DNA of 64,000 nucleotides, from assembly GCF_024105665.1 (NCBI RefSeq), contig NZ_JAAAMK010000004.1, positions 124,001-188,000 of the forward strand, read 5' to 3'. A model generated the notes under the pieces. That model did not search any database and was not told the DNA's origin. It saw only the letters and a list, made by a program, of their open reading frames with translations. The stretch is from Aliihoeflea aestuarii (GTDB lineage: Bacteria > Pseudomonadota > Alphaproteobacteria > Rhizobiales > Rhizobiaceae). Both the position numbers and the translations under genes were made by a program. Below, in pieces: positions 16,470-24,861 of this stretch; the first letter of the stretch is position 1; each line of letters starts with the position of its first letter.

Positions 16470-16925
16470 CTAATCCTGCCAGCTCGCCGCGAAAGCCGGA
16501 GACGCGATAAAACTTCCCGGCTGCGCCGATACCGGCGGCGGCTCGCATACGCCTTCCTGAAGATATCTGAGAGCGGACTCGAACCCGCTTTCGGTGAACG
16601 GCTTGGCGATCACCCCATGCGCTCCGGCAAAGTCGTCCGGTATCTTCTTCGGGTTCGCGGTGACGAACACGATGATGGTTTGCGGCCAGCGCTTCTGGAT
16701 CAGTTGGTTGACATCGAGACCGCTGGTGCCCTTCGCGAGCTGGATATCGACGAAGGCCACGTTCGGTGCAGCTTCATCTTCCAGATCCTCCACATCGTAA
16801 AGCGATGCGGCTTCGGCGATGACCTTGTGTCCCGCGCTTTCGACCATGAACTCGATATCCATCGCCAGCAAAGGCTCGTCTTCGACGATCAGGATGCGCA
16901 GCGGAGGCGTCGGCCGGGTTTTCAT
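16470..16925 (-). CDS. Single-domain response regulator, partner of the LOV kinase
   Basis: This 151-residue protein consists of one receiver domain with no DNA-binding or enzyme output. The acidic pocket is in LRILIVEDEPLLA, the phosphoacceptor Asp is in VAFVDIQLAKG, the conserved Thr is in VFVTAN and the Lys in IAKPFTE. A tail of about 25 residues follows. It overlaps the upstream kinase gene by 4 bases, so the two are coupled. Stand-alone receivers paired with HWE/HisKA_2 kinases are common in Alphaproteobacteria and often act as phosphate sinks or relay proteins, for example toward the general stress response. That role is inference here. Confidence 0.88.
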   Translation of the reverse strand: MKTRPTPPLRILIVEDEPLLAMDIEFMVESAGHKVIAEAASLYDVEDLEDEAAPNVAFVDIQLAKGTSGLDVNQLIQKRWPQTIIVFVTANPKKIPDDFAGAHGVIAKPFTESGFESALRYLQEGVCEPPPVSAQPGSFIASPAFAASWQD

Positions 16926-18019
16926 GGCCGCACCGAGACGATGAGAGACACCTTCGTGCCCGGTGCGCGCGTTTCCCACTCGACATACGCCGAGGACTGC
17001 TTGGCGAGCCGCTCGACGATGCGCCGGCCAAGGCCGTCGACACCCCGATCCGCCCATTCGAATCCCGGCCCTTCGTCGCAGATGGCTACGACCACCTGGT
17101 CATCGATCGTCTTTGCTGAAATGTCGATGGTGCCCTCACCTTCACCCATGCCGTGCTCGATGGCATTGGCCAGAATTTCGTTGATGATCAATCCGAGAGC
17201 GGCGGCATAGCCAGCCGGGACATGCGCCTTTCGCACATCCGTGCGCAGATGGATGTCCTTTCTGCCCGATGCGTGGACAAGGTCCGTCGCCAAGGTGGCG
17301 GTAAACGCGCCGATATCGAATTTCGTAACGTCGTCGGACTGGTAGAGCTTGCGATGAACGACGGCGAGAGCATCGATCCGCTGCATCATCGAGCGCAGCT
17401 TTCCGGCAGTTTTCTCGTCTTCTATCTCGCGAAGCTGCAGGCGCAGGATGGAGCCTATCATCGTCAGATTGTTCTTCACGCGGTGGTCGACCTCGTGGAG
17501 GAGCACGTTCTGCGCTTCGAGCGCTGCCTCCAGATCCGCCGTTCTTCGCCTGACCTCGCGCTCGACCGCGAGTTTCTGCTGCGCGATGCGGGACTGCGCG
17601 TCGACGCGGTCGGTGACGTCCATCTGGGAGGCGAAGAAAAACTTGATCTCACCGTCCCTCGAGCGGACGGGGCTCATATACAGGGCGTTCCAGAATGTCG
17701 AGCCGTCCTTTCGGTAGTTCAGAAGGTCGATCGCGATATCCTCGCCGACACGTATCGCCTCGCGCACACTTGCGATCGCGTCCCGGTCGGTGTCGGGTCC
17801 TTGAAGGAAGCGGCAGTTCCTGCCGACGATTTCGTCGCGGGTATAGCCGGAAAGCCTCTGGAACGCGTCATTCGCGAAAACGATGGGGTTGTCCGGTTGC
17901 GCCGGATCGGTAACGATCATGGGCATACGGGTCGCCCGGACGGCGGCGGCAAACGGATCGCCGCGCCCATGCTCATACTCGATGTCTCCTGTCAGGTGCC
18001 AATTCTCGCGATCGTCCAA
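16922..18019 (-). CDS. LOV-domain blue-light sensor histidine kinase
   Basis: The N-terminal PAS domain carries the flavin-binding LOV signature GRNCRFLQG with photoadduct Cys69, preceded by VFANDAFQRLSGY and followed by LLNYRKDGSTFWN. This is a complete LOV core (about residues 30-135). Then come a coiled linker and an HWE/HisKA_2-type dimerisation domain (HEVDHRVKNNLTMI, His179) and an ATPase domain with NEILANAIEHG and CDEGPGF. Blue light should form a Cys-FMN adduct that changes kinase activity, as in Brucella LOV-HK. I place the start at the TTG at 18019, which has GGAG 8 bases upstream. A TTG at 18115 would add 32 residues but has no ribosome-binding site. Coupled to the receiver gene downstream. 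Confidence 0.88.
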   Translation of the reverse strand: MDDRENWHLTGDIEYEHGRGDPFAAAVRATRMPMIVTDPAQPDNPIVFANDAFQRLSGYTRDEIVGRNCRFLQGPDTDRDAIASVREAIRVGEDIAIDLLNYRKDGSTFWNALYMSPVRSRDGEIKFFFASQMDVTDRVDAQSRIAQQKLAVEREVRRRTADLEAALEAQNVLLHEVDHRVKNNLTMIGSILRLQLREIEDEKTAGKLRSMMQRIDALAVVHRKLYQSDDVTKFDIGAFTATLATDLVHASGRKDIHLRTDVRKAHVPAGYAAALGLIINEILANAIEHGMGEGEGTIDISAKTIDDQVVVAICDEGPGFEWADRGVDGLGRRIVERLAKQSSAYVEWETRAPGTKVSLIVSVRP

Positions 18020-18211
18020 ATCTGTGTCTCCATCGCGATCCTCGCTTCCCAACAATGTTGCCGCCGCGCACTTGTTCCGCTCAAATGATAGTGCGCCGGT
18101 TTCCCTTTGCGACAATCGTTGGAGGCATCCGCCATCGCAGAGTTTGTCAGGACCGCATTGGATCGCCTACAAAGCTGGCAGGGTTGTCGAAGCGGTCGCA
18201 GGGAGCCAGGT

Positions 18212-20248
18212 TTGACTGACGCATCTACGAAAATTGGCATGCCGGACGAGCACCCTGTCGATCCGGTACGCATCCTCCAGCAGGCAACGACGTTCATGGC
18301 GGTGGTCGCCGGGGCGCACCATCGCATCCAGTTCGCCAATGGCAGCTTCCGGCAGTTGTTCGGCGGAACCGACGTGACCGGAAAAAACGTCGTCGACATC
18401 CTGCCACGCGGGATCGGGGCCGCCGTCGTCCAGGTACTCGACACCGTACGCCAGACCGGGACGCCGTTTCACGCGACGGGCGTGCGCCTGCCGACGGGCA
18501 TCGCGGCGGCGGCGTTCGGCGAGCGCCTGATCGACATCGCATGCCAGCCGATGGTCGGCGAGGATGGAAGTGTCGACGCGATCCTCGTCGAGGGCGTGGA
18601 CGTTTCGGGCTGGATCGAGGCGAAGCGGTCGGTCGACAAGAACGAGCAACTGTATCGCGGATTGTTCGATGCCATCGACGAGGGCTTCTGCATCATCGAA
18701 TTCTTCGATGGTCCGCATGGGCCCGACAGCGACTATATCCACATCATGGCGAACGACGCCTATGAGCGCCATGCGGGAATCGCGAATGTTGTCGGCCAGA
18801 AGCTGCGCGAGATGGTCGGCGAAGAGGCCGATGCCTGGGTCGCCCGTTACAGGGAGGTCCTGAATTCCGGGCGGCCGATCCGGTTTCAGCAGGAGCTTGT
18901 CGCCACCGGGCGATATTTGGAACTGGCGGCCGTGCGCATCGAGCCGCGCGAGCGCAAGCAGGTCGCCGTCCTGTTCCAGGACATCACCGCGCGGCGCAAC
19001 GCGGAACTGGAACTGGCCAGGCTGAACGCCACGCTCGAACAGCAGGTGCATGAGCGCACGGCCGAACTCATGGCGTCGGAAGAAAACCTGCGGCATGCGC
19101 AGAAGATGGAAGCCGTCGGACAATTGACCGGCGGACTTGCCCACGACTTCAACAATATTCTCGGCGGCATCGCCGGAAGCCTCGAACTGATGTCCCGTCG
19201 CCTGTCGCAGGGTCGGTATGAAGACATAGCGAAATATGTCGAGGCCTCGACGGCGGCGACCCGTCGTGCGGCAGCGCTCACGCAAAGGCTGCTCGCTTTT
19301 TCCCGCCGCCAGACGCTGGAACCCAAGCCGGTCGTCCTGTCGAGCCTGGTCGAGGGGATGGCCGATCTCGTCGCACGCACCGCCGGACCCCACATCACCG
19401 TTTCGCAAACGAGTTCGCCGGATCTTTGGCAGACCCATGTCGATCCGGGGCAGTTGGAGAACGCGCTGCTCAATCTGTGCATCAACGCGCGGGACGCGAT
19501 GCCGGCCGGCGGCACGCTGTCGATCGAAACGGCGAACCGCGATATCGGCGCGGACGACGCAGCCGCCCTTGCCCTCCAGCCCGGTGAATATGTCGCCCTC
19601 AGCGTCGCCGATACCGGGACGGGCATGAGCGAGGAGACGGTGAGGCGCGCGTTCGACCCGTTCTTCACCACGAAGCCGGCCGGACAGGGAACGGGGCTCG
19701 GGCTTTCCATGGTCTACGGCCTGGCCGGCCAATCCGGCGGCGGGGTCTCGATCACATCGCGCCTTGGTGCCGGCACGACGATAACGATCCTTTTGCCGCG
19801 CCATATCGGTTTCTCTACCTCGGAAACCGGCTCAAGCCGGACCGCGTCGAGCGAATCGGCCGCTTCGCTCAAGTCGGAGACCATCCTGCTGGTCGATGAC
19901 GACGACCTATTGCGCACGCTCATCGCCGAGAGGCTGACCGAGCTTGGCTATGGCGTTGTGGAAGCGCCAGACGCACGCCTGGCTTTGGCCTCGCTCGGCG
20001 CACGGACGATCGATCTTCTGGTGACGGATGTCGGCTTGCCGGGAGGTATGAACGGCCGCCAGCTTGCAGAGAGCGTGCGCGATCGGATACCAAGGCTGGG
20101 CGTCCTGTTCATCACCGGCTACGCCGAGAACGCGGTTCTCAACCACCTTCATCTGGATGACGCGACGGGCCTTCTGGTGAAACCGTTCTCGCTCGACACG
20201 CTGGCGGACCGCATCGGCGAAATGTTGCGGCTCAAGGCAGTCCGGTAG
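18212..20248 (+). CDS. PAS-PAS hybrid sensor histidine kinase with C-terminal receiver
   Basis: This cytoplasmic hybrid kinase of 678 residues has no membrane segment. In order it carries two PAS-like sensory domains (about residues 15-130 and 145-260), a coiled segment, a HisKA domain with His311 in GGLAHDFNNILGG, an ATPase domain (NALLNLCINARDAM, DTGTGM, GTGLGLSMVYG) and a receiver with acidic pocket VDDDDLL, phosphoacceptor in LLVTDVGLPGG and Lys in LVKPFS. The proposed start is the TTG at 18212, preceded by GGGAG at 6 bases; the first in-frame ATG is at 18239. It is divergent from the LOV kinase gene. Neither PAS domain shows the LOV cysteine. Confidence 0.88.
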   Translation: MTDASTKIGMPDEHPVDPVRILQQATTFMAVVAGAHHRIQFANGSFRQLFGGTDVTGKNVVDILPRGIGAAVVQVLDTVRQTGTPFHATGVRLPTGIAAAAFGERLIDIACQPMVGEDGSVDAILVEGVDVSGWIEAKRSVDKNEQLYRGLFDAIDEGFCIIEFFDGPHGPDSDYIHIMANDAYERHAGIANVVGQKLREMVGEEADAWVARYREVLNSGRPIRFQQELVATGRYLELAAVRIEPRERKQVAVLFQDITARRNAELELARLNATLEQQVHERTAELMASEENLRHAQKMEAVGQLTGGLAHDFNNILGGIAGSLELMSRRLSQGRYEDIAKYVEASTAATRRAAALTQRLLAFSRRQTLEPKPVVLSSLVEGMADLVARTAGPHITVSQTSSPDLWQTHVDPGQLENALLNLCINARDAMPAGGTLSIETANRDIGADDAAALALQPGEYVALSVADTGTGMSEETVRRAFDPFFTTKPAGQGTGLGLSMVYGLAGQSGGGVSITSRLGAGTTITILLPRHIGFSTSETGSSRTASSESAASLKSETILLVDDDDLLRTLIAERLTELGYGVVEAPDARLALASLGARTIDLLVTDVGLPGGMNGRQLAESVRDRIPRLGVLFITGYAENAVLNHLHLDDATGLLVKPFSLDTLADRIGEMLRLKAVR

Positions 20249-20335
20249 CACCGGTACGTCGCGTTCGACACTCTCCGTCCATCCATTGCCATGATTGCGA
20301 CGGTGCTTGCGCGCCGCTGCGGTTACGATTACCAA

Positions 20336-20353
20336 TATATTCGACTGAATATA
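20336..20353. promoter_or_regulatory. Palindrome directly before the modA ribosome-binding site
   Basis: TATATTC-GACT-GAATATA is a perfect inverted repeat with 7-base arms, ending at the AAAGGAGG ribosome-binding site of modA. Molybdate transporter operons are typically repressed by ModE, whose site is an AT-rich palindrome with TATAT-like halves. This is therefore a candidate ModE-type operator; no modE gene is in the window. Confidence 0.5.
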
Positions 20354-20367
20354 AAGGAGGACGCCGC

Positions 20368-21108
20368 ATGCGCCATTTCGTTCTGGCGATCGCAACCACT
20401 GCACTGCTCGGCTCGGCCGCCCACGCCGATAGCGTGAACATAGCCGTTGCCGCCAATTTCACCGATGCCGCAAATGAAATCGCGGCCGCCTTCGCACAAG
20501 CCAGCGACCACGAAGCGATATTGTCCTTCGGAGCGACCGGCCAGTTCTACACCCAGATCACGCAAGGCGCGCCGTTCGAAATCCTGCTGGCCGCGGACGA
20601 TGTGCGACCCGCGCAGTCAGTCGAAGAAGGCTACGGCGTCGACGGCACCGTCTTCACCTACGCGATCGGCCAACTCGTCCTTTACTCCAGCGAGGAGGGG
20701 AAGGTGATCGGTGCGGAGACTTTGGAAGCGGGTGATTTCCAGCAGATCGCGATCGCCAACCCCGAAACGGCTCCCTACGGCAAGGCGGCAATCGAAACGA
20801 TGGAGGCCCTCGGCGTCTACGAGACGCTGCGGCCCAAGATCGTACAGGGGCAGAATATCGGCCAGGCCTACCAGTTCGTCGAGACCGGCAATGCCGAAGT
20901 TGGCTTCGTGGCGCTCGGTCAGGTGTCGCAGACCGACGCCGGCTCCCGCTGGCTCGTGCCGCAGGAAAACTACGAGCCGATCCGGCAGGATGCCGTTCTT
21001 CTGAAAACAGGTGAGGACAATCCCGCCGCCGAAGCGTTCCTCGAATTCCTGAAAGGCGACGAGGCGACGGCCATCATCGAGAAATACGGCTACGCGCTGG
21101 ACCGTTGA
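20368..21108 (+). CDS. modA: Molybdate ABC transporter substrate-binding protein ModA
   Basis: This periplasmic protein binds molybdate or tungstate for ModBC. The 246-residue precursor has a signal peptide (RHFVLAIATTALLGSAAHA). The mature protein follows the ModA pattern: VNIAVAANFTDAANEIAAAF, LSFGATGQFYTQI and FEILLAADDVRPAQ, then ANPETAPYGKAAIE and a C-terminal DEATAIIEKYGY. An AAAGGAGG sits 7 bases before the ATG. It is first gene of modABC; a hairpin lies between it and modB. Confidence 0.96.
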   Translation: MRHFVLAIATTALLGSAAHADSVNIAVAANFTDAANEIAAAFAQASDHEAILSFGATGQFYTQITQGAPFEILLAADDVRPAQSVEEGYGVDGTVFTYAIGQLVLYSSEEGKVIGAETLEAGDFQQIAIANPETAPYGKAAIETMEALGVYETLRPKIVQGQNIGQAYQFVETGNAEVGFVALGQVSQTDAGSRWLVPQENYEPIRQDAVLLKTGEDNPAAEAFLEFLKGDEATAIIEKYGYALDR

Positions 21109-21127
21109 TCGGTTAGCTTGAAAGGAC

Positions 21128-21149
21128 CGCCGCGCTTTCCGGCGCGGCG
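21128..21149 (+). terminator. Hairpin between modA and modB (attenuator-like)
   Basis: CGCCGCGC (21128-21135) pairs with GCGCGGCG (21142-21149) around a 6-base loop, followed by the T-rich TTTCCATTTT. It resembles a weak intrinsic terminator. Placed between a binding-protein gene and its permease gene, it probably lowers transcription or protects the modA message so that ModA is made in excess. Confidence 0.6.
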
Positions 21150-21175
21150 TTTCCATTTTCAGGGGGATTGGAACG

Positions 21176-21853
21176 CTGTCTCAGGAACTCTGGTCTCCGA
21201 TCCGGCTGACGCTCGAACTTGCCGCCATCACCACGATCCTCCTGCTCGTCGTCGGCACGCCGATCGCGTGGTGGCTCGCCTGGACGAAATCGCGCTGGAA
21301 GGAAGTGGTGGCGACGATCGTGGCGCTGCCTCTGGTCCTGCCGCCAACCGTGCTCGGCTTCTACATTCTGGTCGCGCTCGGCCCGCAGGCGCTCGGCGGC
21401 TGGTTCGGGCCGTGGTTCGGCATGCGCACTTTCGCGTTCTCATTCGAGGCGCTGGTCGTCGGCTCCGTCATTTCGTCCCTGCCGTTCATGGTCCAGCCTA
21501 TCCGTAATTCCTTCGAAGCCATGGGGAGGCGTCCGCTCGAAGTGGCGGCCACCTTGCGCGCCTCGCCATGGGACCGTTTCGTCACGGTCGCCCTGCCGCT
21601 TGCAATACCGGGGCTTTTGACCGGCGCGGTGCTGGGCTTCGCCCATACGGTCGGCGAGTTCGGCGTCATCTTGATGATCGGCGGCAACATTCCCGGCGAG
21701 ACCAAGGTGCTGTCGATCGCAATCTACGATTTCGTCGAGACCCTGCGCTGGCGCGAAGCGCACATCCTGTCGGCGGGCATGCTCGCCTTTTCCTTCGTCG
21801 TCATCCTCGCCGTTTCGCTTCTGGCGCGCCGTTCCGGCCGTAGGGCGTTCTGA
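21176..21853 (+). CDS. modB: Molybdate ABC transporter permease ModB
   Basis: This is the membrane subunit of the molybdate importer, about 225 residues with five or six helices. It carries the family core [13 protein letters not shown] and the ABC-coupling loop [27 protein letters not shown], then [23 protein letters not shown]. The frame has no ATG, GTG or TTG before 21305, and a start at that GTG would remove the first helix. The only reasonable initiators are the CTG at 21176 ([17 protein letters not shown], the usual ModB N-terminus), with GGGGG 9 bases upstream, or an ATT at 21167. It shares one base with modC. Confidence 0.88.
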   Translation: MSQELWSPIRLTLELAAITTILLLVVGTPIAWWLAWTKSRWKEVVATIVALPLVLPPTVLGFYILVALGPQALGGWFGPWFGMRTFAFSFEALVVGSVISSLPFMVQPIRNSFEAMGRRPLEVAATLRASPWDRFVTVALPLAIPGLLTGAVLGFAHTVGEFGVILMIGGNIPGETKVLSIAIYDFVETLRWREAHILSAGMLAFSFVVILAVSLLARRSGRRAF

Positions 21854-22935
21854 TGGCAGACCGGATCGAAATCGCGCTCAAGGGAGATTTGGGCGCCTTC
21901 CATCTCGACGTCGATCTCGCCGTTCCGATGCACGGCATCACCGCACTGTTCGGACCATCGGGCTGCGGCAAGACGTCGATCCTGCGCTCCGTCGCCGGTC
22001 TCAACCGGATGCCGGGCCGCATCGCGGTCGGCAGCGAAATCTGGCAGGACGACCGGCACTTCGTCCCGACGCATAAAAGGTCGCTCGGTTACGTCTTTCA
22101 GGAAGCGAGCCTCTTCGCTCATCTGAGCGTTCGCCAGAACCTGACCTACGGCGAACGGCGGGCCCGAGCCGACGAAAAGCATGTCCGCTTCGACGATATC
22201 GTCAATCTGCTCGGCATAGCCCACCTCGTCGACCGCTCGCCGGCCAATCTGTCCGGCGGCGAGCGCCAACGGGTCTCGATCGGCCGGGCGCTCTTGTCTC
22301 AGCCGCGCCTGCTTTTAATGGACGAACCTCTCTCGGCGCTCGACCGTATGGCGAAGGACGAAATCCTTCCCTATTTCGAAGCGCTGCACGCAAATCTCAG
22401 GATACCGATCCTGTTCGTGACGCACGACATCGGGGAGGTCGAGCGTCTCGCCGATCATCTGGTCCTGCTTCGCGAGGGCAGGCTCGTCGGGTCCGGTCCG
22501 TTGAACGAGGTCCTGTCGGCACCGCACTCGCCGCTGTCCGCGCGGCGCGATTTCGCTGCCGTCCTGCCGGCCCGCGTGAAGCGGCACGATCCCGACAGCA
22601 TCGCCGTTCTCGACATCGTGGGACGCGAACTGCTCGTCGTGGCGAAGGACATGAAGGCCGGCGAAACGGTGCGTGTGCGCATCGCCGCAAGCGACGTATC
22701 GATCGCCAAAAGCCGCCCGGACGCGACAAGCATGCTCAATGTCCTGCCCGCCCGGATCATCGGCATCGACGCGCTCGACGACGCGGAAGCGAGCATCCGG
22801 CTCGACATCGGCGTCGATCTCGAAGCGCCCATCCGCGCGCGCATCACGCGGCGGTCGCTTGAAGCATTGAGCTTGTCGGAAGGGCAGGATGTGTTCGCGC
22901 AGATCAAGAGCGTGTCGCTCGCCGCGAGCCGGTGA
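21853..22935 (+). CDS. modC: Molybdate ABC transporter ATP-binding protein ModC
   Basis: This is the ATPase of the molybdate importer, 360 residues. Walker A is GPSGCGKTS, the Q loop is in [13 protein letters not shown], the signature is [15 protein letters not shown], Walker B is [12 protein letters not shown] and the switch His is in FVTHDIGEV. After about residue 290 comes a Mop/TOBE-like domain ([27 protein letters not shown]) that can bind molybdate and feed back on transport. The ATG overlaps the modB stop by one base, and the lipase-like gene frame overlaps its end. Confidence 0.96.
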   Translation: MADRIEIALKGDLGAFHLDVDLAVPMHGITALFGPSGCGKTSILRSVAGLNRMPGRIAVGSEIWQDDRHFVPTHKRSLGYVFQEASLFAHLSVRQNLTYGERRARADEKHVRFDDIVNLLGIAHLVDRSPANLSGGERQRVSIGRALLSQPRLLLMDEPLSALDRMAKDEILPYFEALHANLRIPILFVTHDIGEVERLADHLVLLREGRLVGSGPLNEVLSAPHSPLSARRDFAAVLPARVKRHDPDSIAVLDIVGRELLVVAKDMKAGETVRVRIAASDVSIAKSRPDATSMLNVLPARIIGIDALDDAEASIRLDIGVDLEAPIRARITRRSLEALSLSEGQDVFAQIKSVSLAASR

Positions 22936-23045
22936 TACTGGTCGCCTCGGCCCGCTTGGCCTCGCGACCCCCGCCTCGAAAAATTGAGTTTCCGTTCGAC
23001 CGGGACTATGTCACGCATTGTTCGATTCCAGTCCGGAGCCGGTTC

Positions 23046-23771
23046 GTGCGCGCATTCGCAATGGTCCTTCTGCTTCTTTTCCCGGCCAAGGCGTGGGCGG
23101 AAGAGTGCGTCGTGCTGCTTCACGGTCTGGCGCGCACCGAAGCGTCCATGTTCCTGATCGAGGAAACGTTGCAGACGTTCGATTACACCGTCGTCAGCAA
23201 GACCTATCCCTCGACCAGAGAGTCGATCGAGGAACTGCTCGACAAGGTCGATGCGCTCGTCGACGAATGCGGCGAGGAACGCGTCAATTTCGTCACCCAT
23301 TCGATGGGCGGCATTCTCGTGCGCGCATGGCTCCGGGAGAACAGGCCCGAGAATTTCGGCCGCGTCGTCATGCTTGCACCGCCCAATCATGGTTCCGAAG
23401 TGGTCGATATTTTCGGCGATATCGGCCTGTTCGAACTGGTCAACGGACCGGCCGGCATGCAACTCGGCACCGCAGACGACAGCTTTCCGAACACGCTGCC
23501 GCAAGCCGATTTCGAGGTCGGAATCATCGCCGGCGACCGCACCGTCAATCCGATCCTGTCGACGACTTTCCACGGTCCGAACGACGGCAAGGTTTCCGTC
23601 GCAAGCACCATGCTCGAGGGTATGAGCGACCATATCGTGCTTCCCGTGACGCACACCTTCATGATGAACAATCCGCTTGTCATCGCGCAGGTTCTCGAGT
23701 TTCTGGAGACCGGAAAATTCGATCACGATTTGTCATGGGGCGAACTGATCGGCCGGATCGGCAGGCAATGA
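23046..23771 (+). CDS. Secreted lipase-like alpha/beta hydrolase
   Basis: This protein of about 241 residues has a signal peptide ([11 protein letters not shown], cleaved before EECVVLLHG). A lipase-type alpha/beta-hydrolase fold follows. The oxyanion segment is [10 protein letters not shown], the nucleophile elbow is [10 protein letters not shown] with catalytic Ser, followed by [12 protein letters not shown] as in PGAP1/LipA-type lipases. His near the C-terminus ([10 protein letters not shown]) could complete the triad. I chose the GTG at 23046, which has GGAG 7 bases upstream and leads straight into the signal sequence. A longer frame starts inside modC but its first 38 residues look random. 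Substrate is unknown. Confidence 0.8.
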   Translation: MRAFAMVLLLLFPAKAWAEECVVLLHGLARTEASMFLIEETLQTFDYTVVSKTYPSTRESIEELLDKVDALVDECGEERVNFVTHSMGGILVRAWLRENRPENFGRVVMLAPPNHGSEVVDIFGDIGLFELVNGPAGMQLGTADDSFPNTLPQADFEVGIIAGDRTVNPILSTTFHGPNDGKVSVASTMLEGMSDHIVLPVTHTFMMNNPLVIAQVLEFLETGKFDHDLSWGELIGRIGRQ

Positions 23772-23865
23772 TCACGGACCGGAAACCTCTTCTTAACCAC
23801 GAGGGAGCAGGTTTCAGTAAAGCCGGGTTCATCGCGAATCCGAGCCCAACCGGACGTTTTGTATC

Positions 23866-24855
23866 ATGCCGCGTATGTTGAAAGCCGCCATCGCCCTCGC
23901 TTTATCGATCGCTCTTTCGGGCTGCGTCTCCAGCGTTCTGGACGTCGACACGCGCGGAACGCAGCCTATACCCGCCGCGCTCGTGGCGCAGATGTCGCAA
24001 AAGCAGATGACGCCGAAAAGCCCGGTTCTCGTTCGCATCTTCAAGCAGGAGAGTGAGCTGGAAATCTGGAAGCAGGACCGCAACGGCCGCTACGCGCTTT
24101 TGAAGACCTATCCGATGTGCCGCTGGTCCGGCCAACTCGGCCCCAAGACCCGTGCCGGCGACCGGCAGGCGCCGGAAGGTTTCTACCATGTCTCCGCGAA
24201 CATGCTGAACCCGCGCTCGCAATATCATCTTGCGTTCAATCTGGGCTATCCGAACCAGTTGGAAGCCGCGCGCGGCTATACCGGCGAAGCGCTGATGGTA
24301 CACGGCGCATGCTCGTCATCGGGCTGCTACGCGATGACGGACGAGGGTGTCGGCGAAATCTATGCCGTCGTGCGCGATGCGCTGAAAGGCGGACAGTCCG
24401 CCTTCCAGGTGCAGGCGTTTCCCTTCCGCATGACGCCGCGCAACATGGCCAAGCACCGCAACAATCAAAACTTCGCCTTCTGGCAGGATCTGAAGCGCGG
24501 CTACGATATTTTCGAAGTCACCCGCCGCCAGCCGCGCGTCGGTTATTGCGAGGGCCGCTACGTCTTCGACACAGACATCCAGAGCACCGATCCGCTCGCG
24601 GCCTGTCCGATGACAGCCGCCGAGCCGGCCATCGCCAGCCGGTCCGAGGCCGAGCGCATGCAGATGGAGGCGCTGTTGACCTCCGGCATGAGTTTTCGCG
24701 AGCATGCCTATCTCGATGGCGGCATGCATCCCGTCTTCCGCGCGATGCTGGCCCGCAGCGGCGAAAAGACCATGGCGCGCCGCACCTCGAACGACCGAGT
24801 GCCGGTCAGCCGCCCGGATGCAGCGCTGAAGGATCCGCATTCGCCAAGCGAATAA
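23866..24855 (+). CDS. Lipoprotein L,D-transpeptidase (YafK/YkuD family)
   Basis: This 329-residue envelope protein begins with a lipoprotein signal (AIALALSIALSGC, lipidated Cys). The YkuD catalytic domain follows (about residues 50-190): the first strands VLVRIFKQESELEIW, the segment TYPMCRWSGQLGPKT as in YafK/ErfK relatives, and the active-site signature MVHGACSSSGCYAMTD with nucleophile Cys and upstream His. Such enzymes form 3-3 cross-links in peptidoglycan or attach proteins to it, which is prominent in the polar-growing Rhizobiales. The C-terminal 120 residues are hydrophilic and not recognised. It converges on asnB with only 6 bases between stops. Confidence 0.88.
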   Translation: MPRMLKAAIALALSIALSGCVSSVLDVDTRGTQPIPAALVAQMSQKQMTPKSPVLVRIFKQESELEIWKQDRNGRYALLKTYPMCRWSGQLGPKTRAGDRQAPEGFYHVSANMLNPRSQYHLAFNLGYPNQLEAARGYTGEALMVHGACSSSGCYAMTDEGVGEIYAVVRDALKGGQSAFQVQAFPFRMTPRNMAKHRNNQNFAFWQDLKRGYDIFEVTRRQPRVGYCEGRYVFDTDIQSTDPLAACPMTAAEPAIASRSEAERMQMEALLTSGMSFREHAYLDGGMHPVFRAMLARSGEKTMARRTSNDRVPVSRPDAALKDPHSPSE

Positions 24856-24861
24856 AGCGCG

